A stretch of 64,000 nt of DNA from Hyphomicrobiaceae bacterium (GTDB lineage Bacteria; Pseudomonadota; Alphaproteobacteria; Rhizobiales; Hyphomicrobiaceae): the NCBI GenBank assembly GCA_022844275.1, contig JALHMB010000005.1, positions 248,001 to 312,000 of the forward strand. Reading direction: 5' to 3'. The stretch's first letter is position 1. Each line of letters begins with the position of its first letter. The translations under genes and the position numbers were made by a program. A model generated the notes under the pieces. It did not search any database, had not been told where the DNA came from, and was given only the letters and a program-made list of their open reading frames with translations. This document shows positions 35,018 to 44,672 of this stretch, piece by piece.

Positions 35018-35917
35018 TCAGCCGCGCCGGTTGCTGACGAAGTCTATGGCCGCCGTCAGATTGCGTGCTTCAGCGCCAAACGTTGCGAGCGCTGCACGTG
35101 CTTCAGCATTGAGTTCTGCAAGACGCGCGCGTGCGCCTGCGACGCCGAGCACGGTGACGAACGTTGCCTTGCCAGCCGCAGCATCCTTGCCGACGGCCTT
35201 GCCGGTCGCCTGCGCATCGCCCTCGGCATCGAGGAGATCGTCGGCAATCTGGAAGGCGGCGCCGAGCGCCTCCCCGTAGGCGCAAAGTGCGTGGCGCTGC
35301 TCGGGGGCTGCACTGGCAAGAATGGCACCGGCTTCGGCCGAGAAGCGGATCAGCGCGCCGGTCTTCATGCGTTGGATGGTCGTCACGCCTGCGAGCGAGT
35401 GCAGGTTCGAAGCGCCTTTTTCGGAAGCGAGATCCAGCACCTGACCACCGACCATGCCGCCGCCGCCGCTCGCTTCGGCAAGACCGAGGACCAGGGATGC
35501 CCGCACGGCTGCATCTGGATGAGTGGCAGGGCGCGCCAACAGCTCGAAGGCGAAGGTCAGGAGCCCGTCGCCAGCGAGAATGCCGGTTGCCTCGTCGAAG
35601 GCTTTCCAGACGGTCGGCTGGCCGCGACGCAACTCGTCGTTGTCCATGGCCGGGAGATCGTCGTGGACGAGCGAATAGCAGTGCAGGCACTCGATCGCAC
35701 ACGCCGCATCGAGGGCCGCCGCATCCGAGAGCCCCAGCACACGCGCACCTTCAATGGCCAGAAACGGCCGGAAGCGCTTGCCGCTGCCCAGCACGGCATG
35801 ACGCATGGCGGCGCCCAGAACGGGCGGCGTCGCGCCGAGCGCGCTTTCGCCAAGCAGCTCGGCGAGGCGGTTCTCCACAAGCGCCGCGACCTCGCCCAGC
35901 CGTTCCTCGAACGCCAT
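35018..35917 (-). CDS. ispA: Polyprenyl synthetase (farnesyl/geranylgeranyl diphosphate synthase type)
   Basis: The 299-residue protein has the first Asp-rich motif DDLPAMD with upstream LGSGKRFRP, and the second DDLLD. It condenses isopentenyl diphosphate with allylic diphosphates, most likely making farnesyl diphosphate for quinones, undecaprenol or hopanoids. The usual xseB or dxs neighbours are not present. Confidence 0.93.
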   Translation of the reverse strand: MAFEERLGEVAALVENRLAELLGESALGATPPVLGAAMRHAVLGSGKRFRPFLAIEGARVLGLSDAAALDAACAIECLHCYSLVHDDLPAMDNDELRRGQPTVWKAFDEATGILAGDGLLTFAFELLARPATHPDAAVRASLVLGLAEASGGGGMVGGQVLDLASEKGASNLHSLAGVTTIQRMKTGALIRFSAEAGAILASAAPEQRHALCAYGEALGAAFQIADDLLDAEGDAQATGKAVGKDAAAGKATFVTVLGVAGARARLAELNAEARAALATFGAEARNLTAAIDFVSNRRG

Positions 35918-36028
35918 ACGCTATTCCTTGTGAACCATGCGGCCCCTGGAGAGGTGCGCCGCTCCGGCGCCATTCTTATGATGCTCTTTCCGAGGCGTCA
36001 CGGGCGTTTCATACGTTAAAAGCAGAGC

Positions 36029-37711
36029 ATGAGCGAGTTCAGAGGCCCCTTCTCCGGACCGGGTGAGCAGCCGCCCGGTGATGTGCCCCGTACGGGTCCG
36101 CCGACGGGACCTGTGGCCGTGCCAATGGCCGAGCCAGAAACGGCGCTGATCGCGGCCGAGATCCCCGACGAGGTCGTGACTGAGGTCGTCGGCGTGCCCG
36201 TTTCCGAAAACAGTGCAACCCCCGAGGCGCCTGCGCCGGAGCCACCCATTGGGCCGCGGCCCGATGAGGGCGCGGAGCTGCCCGAACCTCAGCCGCCTCC
36301 GATCGTGGTTTCGGCGCCGCAGGGGGAAGATCGTGCCAGCGCAGACACTGCAGACATTCGTGAGGCGTTGCCGGCACCGGCCAGAGACATGCTGCTCATT
36401 GATCCGACCGCCACAGTGCCGGAACCGATGGCACCACCCATCCCGGGGGTGGCAACTGCCAACGAACCGCTGGTCGAGAGGGCACCTGAGCCGGCGGAAG
36501 CTTCGCCAGCACTTTCACGCGATGCCGAAGAAGCGTCGGAGGCACGGGTCGATGAGGCGCTGCCAACCCAAGCCTTCCAGCCTGTAGCACCCGAGCTTCC
36601 AGCCGAACCTGCATCCACAGCCGAGAGCACGGTCGAGGCAAGCGAGCCTGCCGCGCTGCCAGTGGTCGAAGAACCACCTGTGGTGCCACCGGGGCCGGAT
36701 CCCGCGGCCGAAGCCTCGCTTCCGGTGCCACAGCCGCCGCCAATCCCCCCATCGGCACTGACGCCGACCGCTCCCATCAGCACGCTTGGAGCGCCCGTAA
36801 TCGCTGCTGCTGCGATCGCTTCTGCGCCCGAAGTTCTCGCACCGCCGCCACCACCGCGGCGGCTCGCAACTCCAGCTTCGTCATCGGTATGGCCTCACCG
36901 CTTCCGGCGCGCCGCGCTGATCCTCGTAGGTCTCGCCGTCGGCTATGCCGTGCTCGTGTTGGCGCTGATCGTCGCCTACCGCTGGATCGACCCGCCGCGC
37001 TCCGCGCTCATGATCACGACGCGCTTGTCGGGCCAGAATGTGCTCTACGCGCCCGTGCCGGTCACCAGCATCTCGTCCTACCTCCAGCGCGCCGTCGTGA
37101 CGTCCGAGGATGCCCGCTTCTGCCAGCACCGCGGCGTGGATTGGGGCGCGCTTTACGAGGCCATGGAAGAGGCGCGTGGCGGCAGCACGATCACCATGCA
37201 GACGGCGAAGAACCTCTTCCTGTGGAATTCGCGCAGCTATGTCCGCAAGGCCATCGAAATCCCGGTCGCGCTGACCATCGACGCGCTCTGGCCCAAGCGG
37301 CGCATTCTCGAGGTCTACCTGAATATCGCAGAATGGGGGCCCGGCATCTTCGGCGCCGAAGCGGCGGCCTACTATCATTTCGACAAGCCGGCCTCGCGCC
37401 TCACGGTGCACGAGGCGACACTGCTCGCGGCATCGCTACCGAACCCGATCGCGCGCGACGCCGGCGAACCGGGCCGTGTCACCTCGGTGCTTGCCTCACG
37501 TTTGCGTGCGCGTATGGCGAACTCGGACTATTTCGTGAGCTGCCTGGGACTGCGACCTACGCCGCGCGCCGAGCCACCGACGCCCGCGCGCCCTACGGCA
37601 AAGCCCGCGGCACGGCCGGCCCCGGAGCAGAGACCCGCCGGGAAGGCGGAGCCACAGCTCAAGCCTTGGCAGACGACGACCGAACCCGCCTTCAATCCTT
37701 GGCGGAACTGA
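36029..37711 (+). CDS. mtgA: Monofunctional peptidoglycan glycosyltransferase with long Pro-rich N-terminus
   Basis: The 560-residue protein is about twice the usual MtgA length. Residues 1-290 are a cytoplasmic stretch rich in Pro, Ala and Glu with no predicted fold. A membrane helix (about 295-318, RAALILVGLAVGYAVLVLAL) and the GT51 domain follow: TSEDARFCQHRGVDW with the catalytic Glu, GGSTITMQTAKNLFLW, RKAIEIPVALTIDALWPKRRILEVYLN. The C-terminus is again Pro-rich. It polymerises lipid II glycan strands. The start at 36029 is the first ATG; no ribosome site decides between it and later ones. The end overlaps the convergent FAD gene by 20 bases. Confidence 0.88.
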   Translation: MSEFRGPFSGPGEQPPGDVPRTGPPTGPVAVPMAEPETALIAAEIPDEVVTEVVGVPVSENSATPEAPAPEPPIGPRPDEGAELPEPQPPPIVVSAPQGEDRASADTADIREALPAPARDMLLIDPTATVPEPMAPPIPGVATANEPLVERAPEPAEASPALSRDAEEASEARVDEALPTQAFQPVAPELPAEPASTAESTVEASEPAALPVVEEPPVVPPGPDPAAEASLPVPQPPPIPPSALTPTAPISTLGAPVIAAAAIASAPEVLAPPPPPRRLATPASSSVWPHRFRRAALILVGLAVGYAVLVLALIVAYRWIDPPRSALMITTRLSGQNVLYAPVPVTSISSYLQRAVVTSEDARFCQHRGVDWGALYEAMEEARGGSTITMQTAKNLFLWNSRSYVRKAIEIPVALTIDALWPKRRILEVYLNIAEWGPGIFGAEAAAYYHFDKPASRLTVHEATLLAASLPNPIARDAGEPGRVTSVLASRLRARMANSDYFVSCLGLRPTPRAEPPTPARPTAKPAARPAPEQRPAGKAEPQLKPWQTTTEPAFNPWRN

Positions 37712-39320
37712 GGGCACAATCGAGTGCGAGCGCTTCCGCGACGCGAATGCCGTCGACGCCCGCCGAGAGAATCCCGCCGGCGAAGCCCGCTCCCTCGCCC
37801 GCCGGATACAGCCCGCGCGTGTTGACGCTCTGATAGTCCTCGCCGCGTGGAATGCGGATCGGCGAGGACGTGCGCGTTTCGACGCCGGTCATGACGGCAT
37901 CGGCCATGGAGAATCCCGGGATGCGCTTGTCGAAGGCTTGCAGAGCCTCGCGAATGGCGACCACCGCGTACTCGGGAAGGCACTGCGCGAGATCGGTCGG
38001 GACCACGCCCGGCTTGTAGCTCGGCACGACCTCGCCGAGTGATGTCGAGACGCGGCCTGCGAGAAAGTCGCCAACTCTTTGCGCCGGCGCAGCGTACGTG
38101 CCGCCACCCGCCGCGAAGGCCTTCGCTTCCCAATGTCGCTGGAATGCGATGCCGGCAAGCGGGCCGCCCGGATAGTCCTCATCGGGCGTGATGCCGACGA
38201 CGATGCCGGCATTGGCATTGCGCTCGGCGCGCGAGTACTGGCTCATGCCGTTCGTGACGACACAGCCGGGCTCCGACGTCGCCGCGACGACTGTGCCACC
38301 GGGGCACATGCAGAAACTGTAGACCGAGCGGCCATTACTGGCGTGATGCACGAGGTGATAGTCGGCCGCGCCGAGAATGGGATTGCCGGCCGAGGGGCCG
38401 AACATGCATCGGTCGATCAGCGATTGCGGATGCTCGATACGCACGCCGATCGAGAAGGGCTTCGGCACGATCGTGACGCCGCGGGCGTGCAGCATCTCGA
38501 AGGTATCGCGTGCGCTGTGACCGACGGCGAGCACGACGTGATCGGTTTCGATCGTGCTGCCGTCCTCCAGAACGACTCCGCGCACGCGCTTCCCGCGGCC
38601 CTCGTCCGCGAGATCTAGATCGACGACCTTGGTGCCAAAGCGATACTCGCCACCGAGCGACTCGATCTCGGCGCGCACGTTCTCGACGACCGTGACGAGG
38701 CGGAACGTGCCGATGTGGGGCTTGGCGACGTAGAGGATTTCCTCAGGGGCGCCGGCCTTGACGAACTCGGTCAGCACCTTGCGGCCATGATGGCGCGGAT
38801 CACTGATGCCGCTGTACAGCTTGCCGTCGGAGAAGGTGCCGGCGCCGCCCTCGCCGAATTGCGCGTTGGACGTCGGATCGAGCACGCCGCGCCGCCAGAG
38901 GCCCCAGGTGTCCTTGGTGCGCTGGCGCACGACCTTGCCACGCTCCAATACAATGGGACGGAACCCCATCTGCGCGAGCACGAGCGCACACATGAACCCG
39001 CACGGCCCCGTGCCGATCACGACCGGGCGCTTCTCTAGCTTCTCCGGTGCGCGCCCGACGAATTTGTAGCTTGTATCGGGTGTCGGATTGACGTGGCGAT
39101 CGTCCTTCAAGCGGGCGCGCACGGACTTCTCAGCCCGCACGTCCGCGTCGATCGTATAGACAAGCTTGATCGCGGATTTCTTGCGCGCATCCCAGGCGCG
39201 CCGGAACACACTGAAGCTCAGGAGATCATCCGACGCGACCCCGAGCCGCGTCGCCACTGCCGTCCGAAGTGCGTCCTCCGGATGGTCAAGTGGCAACCGC
39301 AGCTCAGTGATCCGCAGCAT
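37692..39320 (-). CDS. FAD-dependent oxidoreductase (COG2509 type)
   Basis: The 542-residue protein has an N-terminal domain of about 95 residues, then the FAD/NAD fold VIGTGPCGFMCAL and the C-terminal PAGEGAGFAGGILSAGVDG that closes the FAD site. Members of COG2509 (uncharacterised FAD-dependent dehydrogenases) are widespread and of unknown substrate. Three bases separate it from the upstream gene, so they are probably cotranscribed. Confidence 0.87.
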   Translation of the reverse strand: MLRITELRLPLDHPEDALRTAVATRLGVASDDLLSFSVFRRAWDARKKSAIKLVYTIDADVRAEKSVRARLKDDRHVNPTPDTSYKFVGRAPEKLEKRPVVIGTGPCGFMCALVLAQMGFRPIVLERGKVVRQRTKDTWGLWRRGVLDPTSNAQFGEGGAGTFSDGKLYSGISDPRHHGRKVLTEFVKAGAPEEILYVAKPHIGTFRLVTVVENVRAEIESLGGEYRFGTKVVDLDLADEGRGKRVRGVVLEDGSTIETDHVVLAVGHSARDTFEMLHARGVTIVPKPFSIGVRIEHPQSLIDRCMFGPSAGNPILGAADYHLVHHASNGRSVYSFCMCPGGTVVAATSEPGCVVTNGMSQYSRAERNANAGIVVGITPDEDYPGGPLAGIAFQRHWEAKAFAAGGGTYAAPAQRVGDFLAGRVSTSLGEVVPSYKPGVVPTDLAQCLPEYAVVAIREALQAFDKRIPGFSMADAVMTGVETRTSSPIRIPRGEDYQSVNTRGLYPAGEGAGFAGGILSAGVDGIRVAEALALDCALSSAKD

Positions 39321-39323
39321 CCG

Positions 39324-40256
39324 CTATTCGGCAGCTTTCGCCGATGTCTGGGCCGCGAGACCGGCGCGGATGTCATCGACGAACTCAGTGATGGACGATG
39401 GTACGCGCGTCGCGGCCGCGCGCTCCTTCATGCCGAGATCGGCGCACCACTGCAGGCGTTGCGCCGTCGCCTCCGCCATGGTGGGATCGAGACCGAGCTC
39501 GCGCAGCGTTGCAGCGACCTCGCGCATCTCGCCGGCGCGGCGACCGGAGTGCTGCGCGGCGCCACCAAGCTTCTTGCCGATGAAGACCGGCCAGTTGATC
39601 TCGGGAATCGTCACTTGCATCGATGAAACAATGCGGTCCGTCACACCCGCCGTCTCGGCCGCGACCATGCACTCCATGAGGATGGCATCGAGCCCCTTCA
39701 TGAATACGCTGCGGCACATCTTGATCGTCGAGGCGGCGCCGATGTCGTCACCGACCGACTTCATGTCGACGCCATACGGGGTCAACTTGCCGATCAGCTC
39801 CTCGGCATCCTTGCCCGCCAGCAGCATCGGCACCTTGTGCTGCGAGCGCGGCACGAGATCCATGACCGCCGCTTCGACCGAACGACCACCGCCAGCCGTG
39901 ATCACCTTGGCGACATCACGCTTCATGCCGGGCGATGTCGAATTGCAGTCGAGGAAAAGCGTGCCCTTGACGATGTGCGGCGCCATCTGCCCCGCCGCAA
40001 CGAGGCTCTGATCCGTCGTCACGAGGCTCAGGATGATGTCGCTCGCTTGCGCAAGTTCCGCTGCGCTACCGACCGTGCGGATGCCGATCTGGTCGGCGAC
40101 AGCCTTGAGCGGCGCGCCCTTCTCGTTGCTCGGCAGCAGGATGTCCCAGGTCGAGATTTCGATCGGATGCTCGGCGGTCGCCGACTTCTTCAATCCCGCG
40201 GCCACGCTCTGGCCAGCCTCACCGAACCCCAGAATTCCGACGCGCAGCTTGGCCAT
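39324..40256 (-). CDS. NAD(P)-dependent 6-phosphogluconate/hydroxyisobutyrate dehydrogenase-like protein (DUF1932)
   Basis: The 310-residue protein begins VGILGFGEAGQSVAAGL, a dinucleotide-binding GxGxxG loop, and has a C-terminal DUF1932 helical domain with a lysine at the usual catalytic position (ASTIKMCRSVFMKGLDAI). Relatives reduce hydroxy acids. The substrate here is unknown. Confidence 0.85.
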   Translation of the reverse strand: MAKLRVGILGFGEAGQSVAAGLKKSATAEHPIEISTWDILLPSNEKGAPLKAVADQIGIRTVGSAAELAQASDIILSLVTTDQSLVAAGQMAPHIVKGTLFLDCNSTSPGMKRDVAKVITAGGGRSVEAAVMDLVPRSQHKVPMLLAGKDAEELIGKLTPYGVDMKSVGDDIGAASTIKMCRSVFMKGLDAILMECMVAAETAGVTDRIVSSMQVTIPEINWPVFIGKKLGGAAQHSGRRAGEMREVAATLRELGLDPTMAEATAQRLQWCADLGMKERAAATRVPSSITEFVDDIRAGLAAQTSAKAAE

Positions 40257-40281
40257 ATGTGTTTCCTCCGCTGTTTTTCAC

Positions 40282-41487
40282 TTATCGCAGTGCCGCGCAG
40301 GCCCGCTGAATGCGCTCACAGGCGCGCGTTATGTCCTCGGTCGAAGCGGCAAAGGACAGGCGGAAGTGCGGCGAGACACCATAAGCCGCCCCATGCACGG
40401 CCGCGACCCCCTCTCCGTTCATGAGATACATGACGAAATCGCGGTCGTTCTCGATGACTTTGCCTTCCGGCGTGCGCTTGCCGATGAGGCCGGCGCAGCT
40501 CGGGAAGGCATAAAAAGCGCCGGCCGGTTTCACGCACGTGATGCCCTTGGCCTGGTTAAGCATGGCGACGATGAGGTCGCGGCGTTCCTCGAAGGCGGCA
40601 CGGTACTGCTCGACAGAGTCCTGCGGGCCGGTGAGGGCAGCGAGCGCTGCGGCTTGTCCGACCGATGACGGGCCGGACGTCACTTGCGCCTGGAGCTTGG
40701 ACATCTGCTTGATCAGATCAGCGGGGCCGGCCGCAAACCCGATCCGCCAGCCGGTCATCGAATACGTCTTGGATACACCATTGATGATGACCGAACGGGC
40801 CTTCATATCCGGGCAGATGGCGACGAAACTCTCGCAGGTGTGCCCGTCGAAAACTATGTGCTCGTACATTTCGTCGACCATGACGGCAACGTGCGGGTGG
40901 CGACGCAGCACCTCGGCGAGCCCGAGATAGTCCTCGCGCGTGTAGACGGCGCCTGATGGGTTCGACGGCGAGTTCAGCACGAGCCAGCGTGTCGCCGGCG
41001 TGATCGCACGTTCCAGCATCTCCGGCGTGATCTTGAATTTCGTCTCGGCAGGGCATGGCACGACGACAGGCTTGGCGCCCGCGTAGAGCACGCAATCGGC
41101 GTACGCGATCCAGAAAGGCGCCGGGATGACGGCCTCGTCGCCTGCTTCCATGGTCGCGACAATCGCGTTGAAGATCGCCTGCTTGCCGCCCGTCGAGATC
41201 ATGACCTCGTCGGTCGTGTAGTCGAGGCCGTTCTCGCGCTTGAGCTTCGCGGCGAGCGCCGTACGTAGCTCGAGCGTACCGGGGATGGCCGTGTACTTGG
41301 TCTCGCCGCGCTTGGCGGCGACCATGGCGGCCTCGATGATGTGCGCCGGCGTCGGGAAATCGGGCTCGCCAACCGAGAGCGAGATAATGTCGCGGCCTTG
41401 GGCCTTCAGCTCGCGCGCGCGCTGTGCCGCAACGATACTCGGCGAAGGCTCCACGCGCTGGAGGCGCTTGGCGATCTTGAATTCCAC
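40282..41487 (-). CDS. Class I PLP-dependent aminotransferase (aspartate-type)
   Basis: From the GTG at 41487 (site AGAGGA eight bases upstream) the protein has 401 residues: IISLSVGEPDFPTPAHI, NSPSNPSGAVYT and the PLP-lysine in GVSKTYSMTGWRIGF. It matches the AspB class that transfers the amino group from aspartate. The longer frame to 41601 has no support. Confidence 0.92.
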   Translation of the reverse strand: MEFKIAKRLQRVEPSPSIVAAQRARELKAQGRDIISLSVGEPDFPTPAHIIEAAMVAAKRGETKYTAIPGTLELRTALAAKLKRENGLDYTTDEVMISTGGKQAIFNAIVATMEAGDEAVIPAPFWIAYADCVLYAGAKPVVVPCPAETKFKITPEMLERAITPATRWLVLNSPSNPSGAVYTREDYLGLAEVLRRHPHVAVMVDEMYEHIVFDGHTCESFVAICPDMKARSVIINGVSKTYSMTGWRIGFAAGPADLIKQMSKLQAQVTSGPSSVGQAAALAALTGPQDSVEQYRAAFEERRDLIVAMLNQAKGITCVKPAGAFYAFPSCAGLIGKRTPEGKVIENDRDFVMYLMNGEGVAAVHGAAYGVSPHFRLSFAASTEDITRACERIQRACAALR

Positions 41488-41557
41488 GGCATTTCCTCTG
41501 CGGTTTCTTTGGGCGGCGCGCACATTACACGAAGCAGCGCGGGGAGACAGGGGAAAG

Positions 41558-42619
41558 TCAGCCCTTGTCGATGGGGTAGGGATGGAGTCCGCCGGAGACA
41601 TCCTCGATCAGGCGCGTGGCCTCGGATTCCTTAACGTAATCAGGGCCGATCGGAACTTTGCCGAACCCACCGGGCACATCGAGCACGTAGGTCGGCAGCG
41701 CAAGACCGGAGAGGCGGCCCCTGAGTGCGCGCATGATGGCCCGACCCTCGTCGATCGACGTGCGGAAATGGGCCGTTCCGGGCGCGAGATCGGCGTGATG
41801 GAGGTAATACGGCTTCACATTAAGGGCGACGAGAGCGCGAAACAGGGCTGCCAGCGTCTCGGCGTCATCATTGATGCCCTTGAGCAGCACGGTCTGGCTA
41901 ATCAGCGGGAGGCCGGCTGACGCGAGAAGCGCGAGGGCAGCACGCGCGGCATCGGTCAGCTCGCGCGCGTGGTTCGCATGTACGGCGATCCAAACGGCTT
42001 TGCCCGGCGCCTTGAGTGCCGAAACAAGGTCATCCGTGATGCGTTCCGGATCGACCACCGGCACACGCGAATGCCACCGGATGACCTGAACATGCGGGAT
42101 CGCCGCGAGACCACGTGAGATCTCGGCGATGCGCCGTGGCGCCAGCACGAGCGGATCGCCACCCGTCACGATGACCTCGTGGATGGTGGGATTAGTGCGG
42201 ATGTAGTCGAGCGCCGCCTCGAGCTTGGGACCGGCAAGCGCCTGCTCGCCGCCCGGTCCTACCATTTCGCGGCGGAAGCAGAAACGGCAGTAGACGGGGC
42301 AGACGTGCGTCGCCTTGAGCAGCACGCGGTCCGGATATCGATGGACGATACCCGGAACGGGCGAATGGGCGTCGTCGCCGATCGGATCGGCACGTTCCTC
42401 GGGGAGGGTATCCAGTTCGCGCGCGTCAGGCACGAACTGCCGTGCGATCGGGTCATTCGGATCGGCGCGATCAATCAGCTCGGCGATGGCCGGCGTGAGC
42501 GCGATGGCATAGCGCGCGGCGACTTTCCCGACCGCATTGCGCGCATCTGGATCGATGAGACCCGCGTCGATCAAATCCTGCGGCGTCCGCAGCGTCTTAG
42601 TTGCATCTCTGTCGCTCAT
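41558..42619 (-). CDS. epmB: EF-P beta-lysylation protein EpmB (radical SAM lysine 2,3-aminomutase type)
   Basis: The 353-residue radical SAM protein has the cluster motif CPVYCRFC and PLP/lysine 2,3-aminomutase features (VIVTGGDPLVLAPRR, HPYP at the end). The position next to epmA and efp supports EpmB, which turns alpha-lysine to (R)-beta-lysine for attachment to EF-P, over a catabolic KamA. It overlaps epmA by ATGA. Confidence 0.92.
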   Translation of the reverse strand: MSDRDATKTLRTPQDLIDAGLIDPDARNAVGKVAARYAIALTPAIAELIDRADPNDPIARQFVPDARELDTLPEERADPIGDDAHSPVPGIVHRYPDRVLLKATHVCPVYCRFCFRREMVGPGGEQALAGPKLEAALDYIRTNPTIHEVIVTGGDPLVLAPRRIAEISRGLAAIPHVQVIRWHSRVPVVDPERITDDLVSALKAPGKAVWIAVHANHARELTDAARAALALLASAGLPLISQTVLLKGINDDAETLAALFRALVALNVKPYYLHHADLAPGTAHFRTSIDEGRAIMRALRGRLSGLALPTYVLDVPGGFGKVPIGPDYVKESEATRLIEDVSGGLHPYPIDKG

Positions 42620-43668
42620 GACACTGCCACCGGTGTCCAGAGCACTTGCTCGATGGTCCGCGCGCCCGTCGCGAGCATGACGAGCCGGTCAAAGCCGAGC
42701 GCGATGCCGGACGCGGGCGGCATCGCGGCCAAGGCCGCGAGAAAATCCTCGTCGATGGGATAGCGCTCGCCGTACACGCGCTGCTTCTCGGTCATCTCGG
42801 CCTCGAAACGACGGCGCTGCTCGACTGGATCAGTCAGCTCGCCGAAAGCATTGGCGAGTTCCACGCCGCACGCATAAAGCTCGAAGCGCTCGGCGACGCG
42901 CGGGTCGTTCGGCGAGGGTCGCGCGAGGGCCGCTTCGACGGTCGGATACTCCATAAGGATCGTCGCCTGCCCGCGTCCGATGCGCGGCTCGATACAATCG
43001 ACAATCACGCGACTGAAGATGTCCGACCATGTGTCATCCGACGCGACACGCACGCCGACGGCCAGCGCCTGCTCGGCAAGCCCGTCGCGATCGGGCTCAG
43101 GGGTGGAGAGTGTCGCCAGCAGATCGATCCGGGCATGGCGGCGGAAAGCCTCGGCCACGGTCAGCCGCTCAAGCGACGCGGAGGGGTCTACGGGCTCGTC
43201 TCGAAAGGTCAGAAGGTCGGTCTCCGCTGCAGCGGCAGCCAGCGCCAGCAGCTCGGCGCAGTCGCGCATCAGGATCTCGTAGGGCTCCCCCGCCCGGTAC
43301 CATTCGAGCATCGTGAACTCGGGATGGTGCAGCGTCCCGCGCTCGCGATTACGGTAGACGGGGGCGAAGGTAAAGATCCGCCGCTCGCCAGCCGCCAGTA
43401 GCTTCTTGCAGGCAAATTCGGGTGAGGTGTGCAGGTACAGGCGGCTGGCGTCGCCTCCCTCGGTCCGCCATTCCGTCGAAAATGCGTGGAGATGCGCCTC
43501 GTTGCCAGGCGAGAGCTGGAGGGCGCTCGTCTCGATCTCGACGAACCCCCGGTCCTCGAACCAGCCGCGCAAGGCAGCCTTGATCCGGCCCCGCGCGAGC
43601 AGGAATGGCCGCCGGTCAGCGTGCTTGTCCGGATGCCACCACGGGCGTTCCTGGAAAGTGTCGGTCAT
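42616..43668 (-). CDS. epmA: EF-P lysine ligase EpmA (GenX/PoxA)
   Basis: The 350-residue class II lysyl-tRNA synthetase paralogue lacks the tRNA-binding OB domain. It has motif 2 (APVYRNRERGTLHHPEFTMLEWY) and motif 3 (GIALGFDRLVML). It joins beta-lysine to Lys34 of EF-P. It is divergent from efp. Confidence 0.95.
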   Translation of the reverse strand: MTDTFQERPWWHPDKHADRRPFLLARGRIKAALRGWFEDRGFVEIETSALQLSPGNEAHLHAFSTEWRTEGGDASRLYLHTSPEFACKKLLAAGERRIFTFAPVYRNRERGTLHHPEFTMLEWYRAGEPYEILMRDCAELLALAAAAAETDLLTFRDEPVDPSASLERLTVAEAFRRHARIDLLATLSTPEPDRDGLAEQALAVGVRVASDDTWSDIFSRVIVDCIEPRIGRGQATILMEYPTVEAALARPSPNDPRVAERFELYACGVELANAFGELTDPVEQRRRFEAEMTEKQRVYGERYPIDEDFLAALAAMPPASGIALGFDRLVMLATGARTIEQVLWTPVAVS

Positions 43669-43799
43669 AAGGTCTGAACGGTCCTCGCCCCGCCATCAGA
43701 TCCGGGCCTGACTTGGCCTCGCGCCCCGAAACAGCTATGAAGCCCGCCAAACCAAGATTTTCAGCGGCCCCTGCGGGGAAATGGACGGAGAACGGTTTC

Positions 43800-44369
43800 G
43801 TGGTCAAGGTTATCGCAAGCGAGGTCCGCAAAGGCAATGTTCTGGAGATCGACGGCGATCTCTGTACGGTCCTCAAGGCCGAGAGCATCCGCCCTGGCAA
43901 GGGCACCCCAACGACCCACATCGACATGCGCCGCATCTCGGACGGCGTGAAGATCGTCAAAAGCTACCGCACGACGGAATCCGTCGAGCGCGCCTTCCTC
44001 GACGAGAAGGACTACGACTATCTCTACGAGGACGAAATGGGCTTCAACTTCATGGAGCCCGTAACCTACGATCAGATCGTCGTGCCCAAGGATTTGCTCG
44101 GCGATTCAGCGCAGTGGCTGGTCGAGAACATGCGCTGCTCGATCAAGCTATTCGACGGCACGCCCGTCGCCATCGAGCTGCCGCAGCGAGTGATTTTCGA
44201 GATCGTCGAGGCAGACCCGGTCGTAAAGGGGCAGACCGCCTCCTCATCCTACAAGCCGGCCAAGCTCTCGAACGGTGCCCGCGTGATGGTGCCGCCTCAT
44301 ATCGAGTCCGGCACGCGGATTGTCGTCATGACCGAGGACGGATCCTACGTCGAGCGGGCCAAGGACTGA
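43800..44369 (+). CDS. efp: Elongation factor P
   Basis: The 189-residue protein starts at a GTG giving [13 protein letters not shown], the normal EF-P N-terminus, with GGAGA upstream; the ATG at 43713 would add 29 foreign residues. The modified lysine K34 sits in SIRPGKGTP, and [21 protein letters not shown] and [12 protein letters not shown] end it. EF-P rescues ribosomes at polyproline stretches, useful here because MtgA has long proline-rich tracts. Confidence 0.96.
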   Translation: MVKVIASEVRKGNVLEIDGDLCTVLKAESIRPGKGTPTTHIDMRRISDGVKIVKSYRTTESVERAFLDEKDYDYLYEDEMGFNFMEPVTYDQIVVPKDLLGDSAQWLVENMRCSIKLFDGTPVAIELPQRVIFEIVEADPVVKGQTASSSYKPAKLSNGARVMVPPHIESGTRIVVMTEDGSYVERAKD

Positions 44370-44672
44370 ACGCTGGAAGTTGCAGGTGTGCTCCATGCCT
44401 GCAGCGAATACCGTTGACCGTCACCACCCGGCTGAGTTGACTGCTCAAGACGCAAAGACGGCAATGGCGGCCACCATTTCGCCGCCGACAAGCCGCAACA
44501 GAATCATCCTCGAGGAAATGTCTATGCAGCATCGGAGGGCCCGGCGCCCGATGGGCCTAAATCGGCCTCGCGCTGTCTCCTCTATGAATTTCCGTGACTT
44601 TCGGCGCGGTGGGATCGCGCCGCTGATAGAGCAATTTTGAACAGCAACCACTACTACAGGATCGTTTCACAC
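44370..44672. other. Intergenic stretch of about 300 bases
   Basis: No supported gene. A 6-bp hairpin (TGCAGG/CCTGCA) stands just after efp, without a T-run. A 40-codon frame from an ATG near 44521 lacks conservation; it is noted under rejected items. Confidence 0.6.

Noticed and set aside
44521-44640. A 40-codon frame starting near an ATG after GAGGAAATGTCT
   Set aside because: The ribosome-like site is the only support. The peptide is basic and low in complexity, has no signal or conservation visible, and its frame runs up to the next gene.
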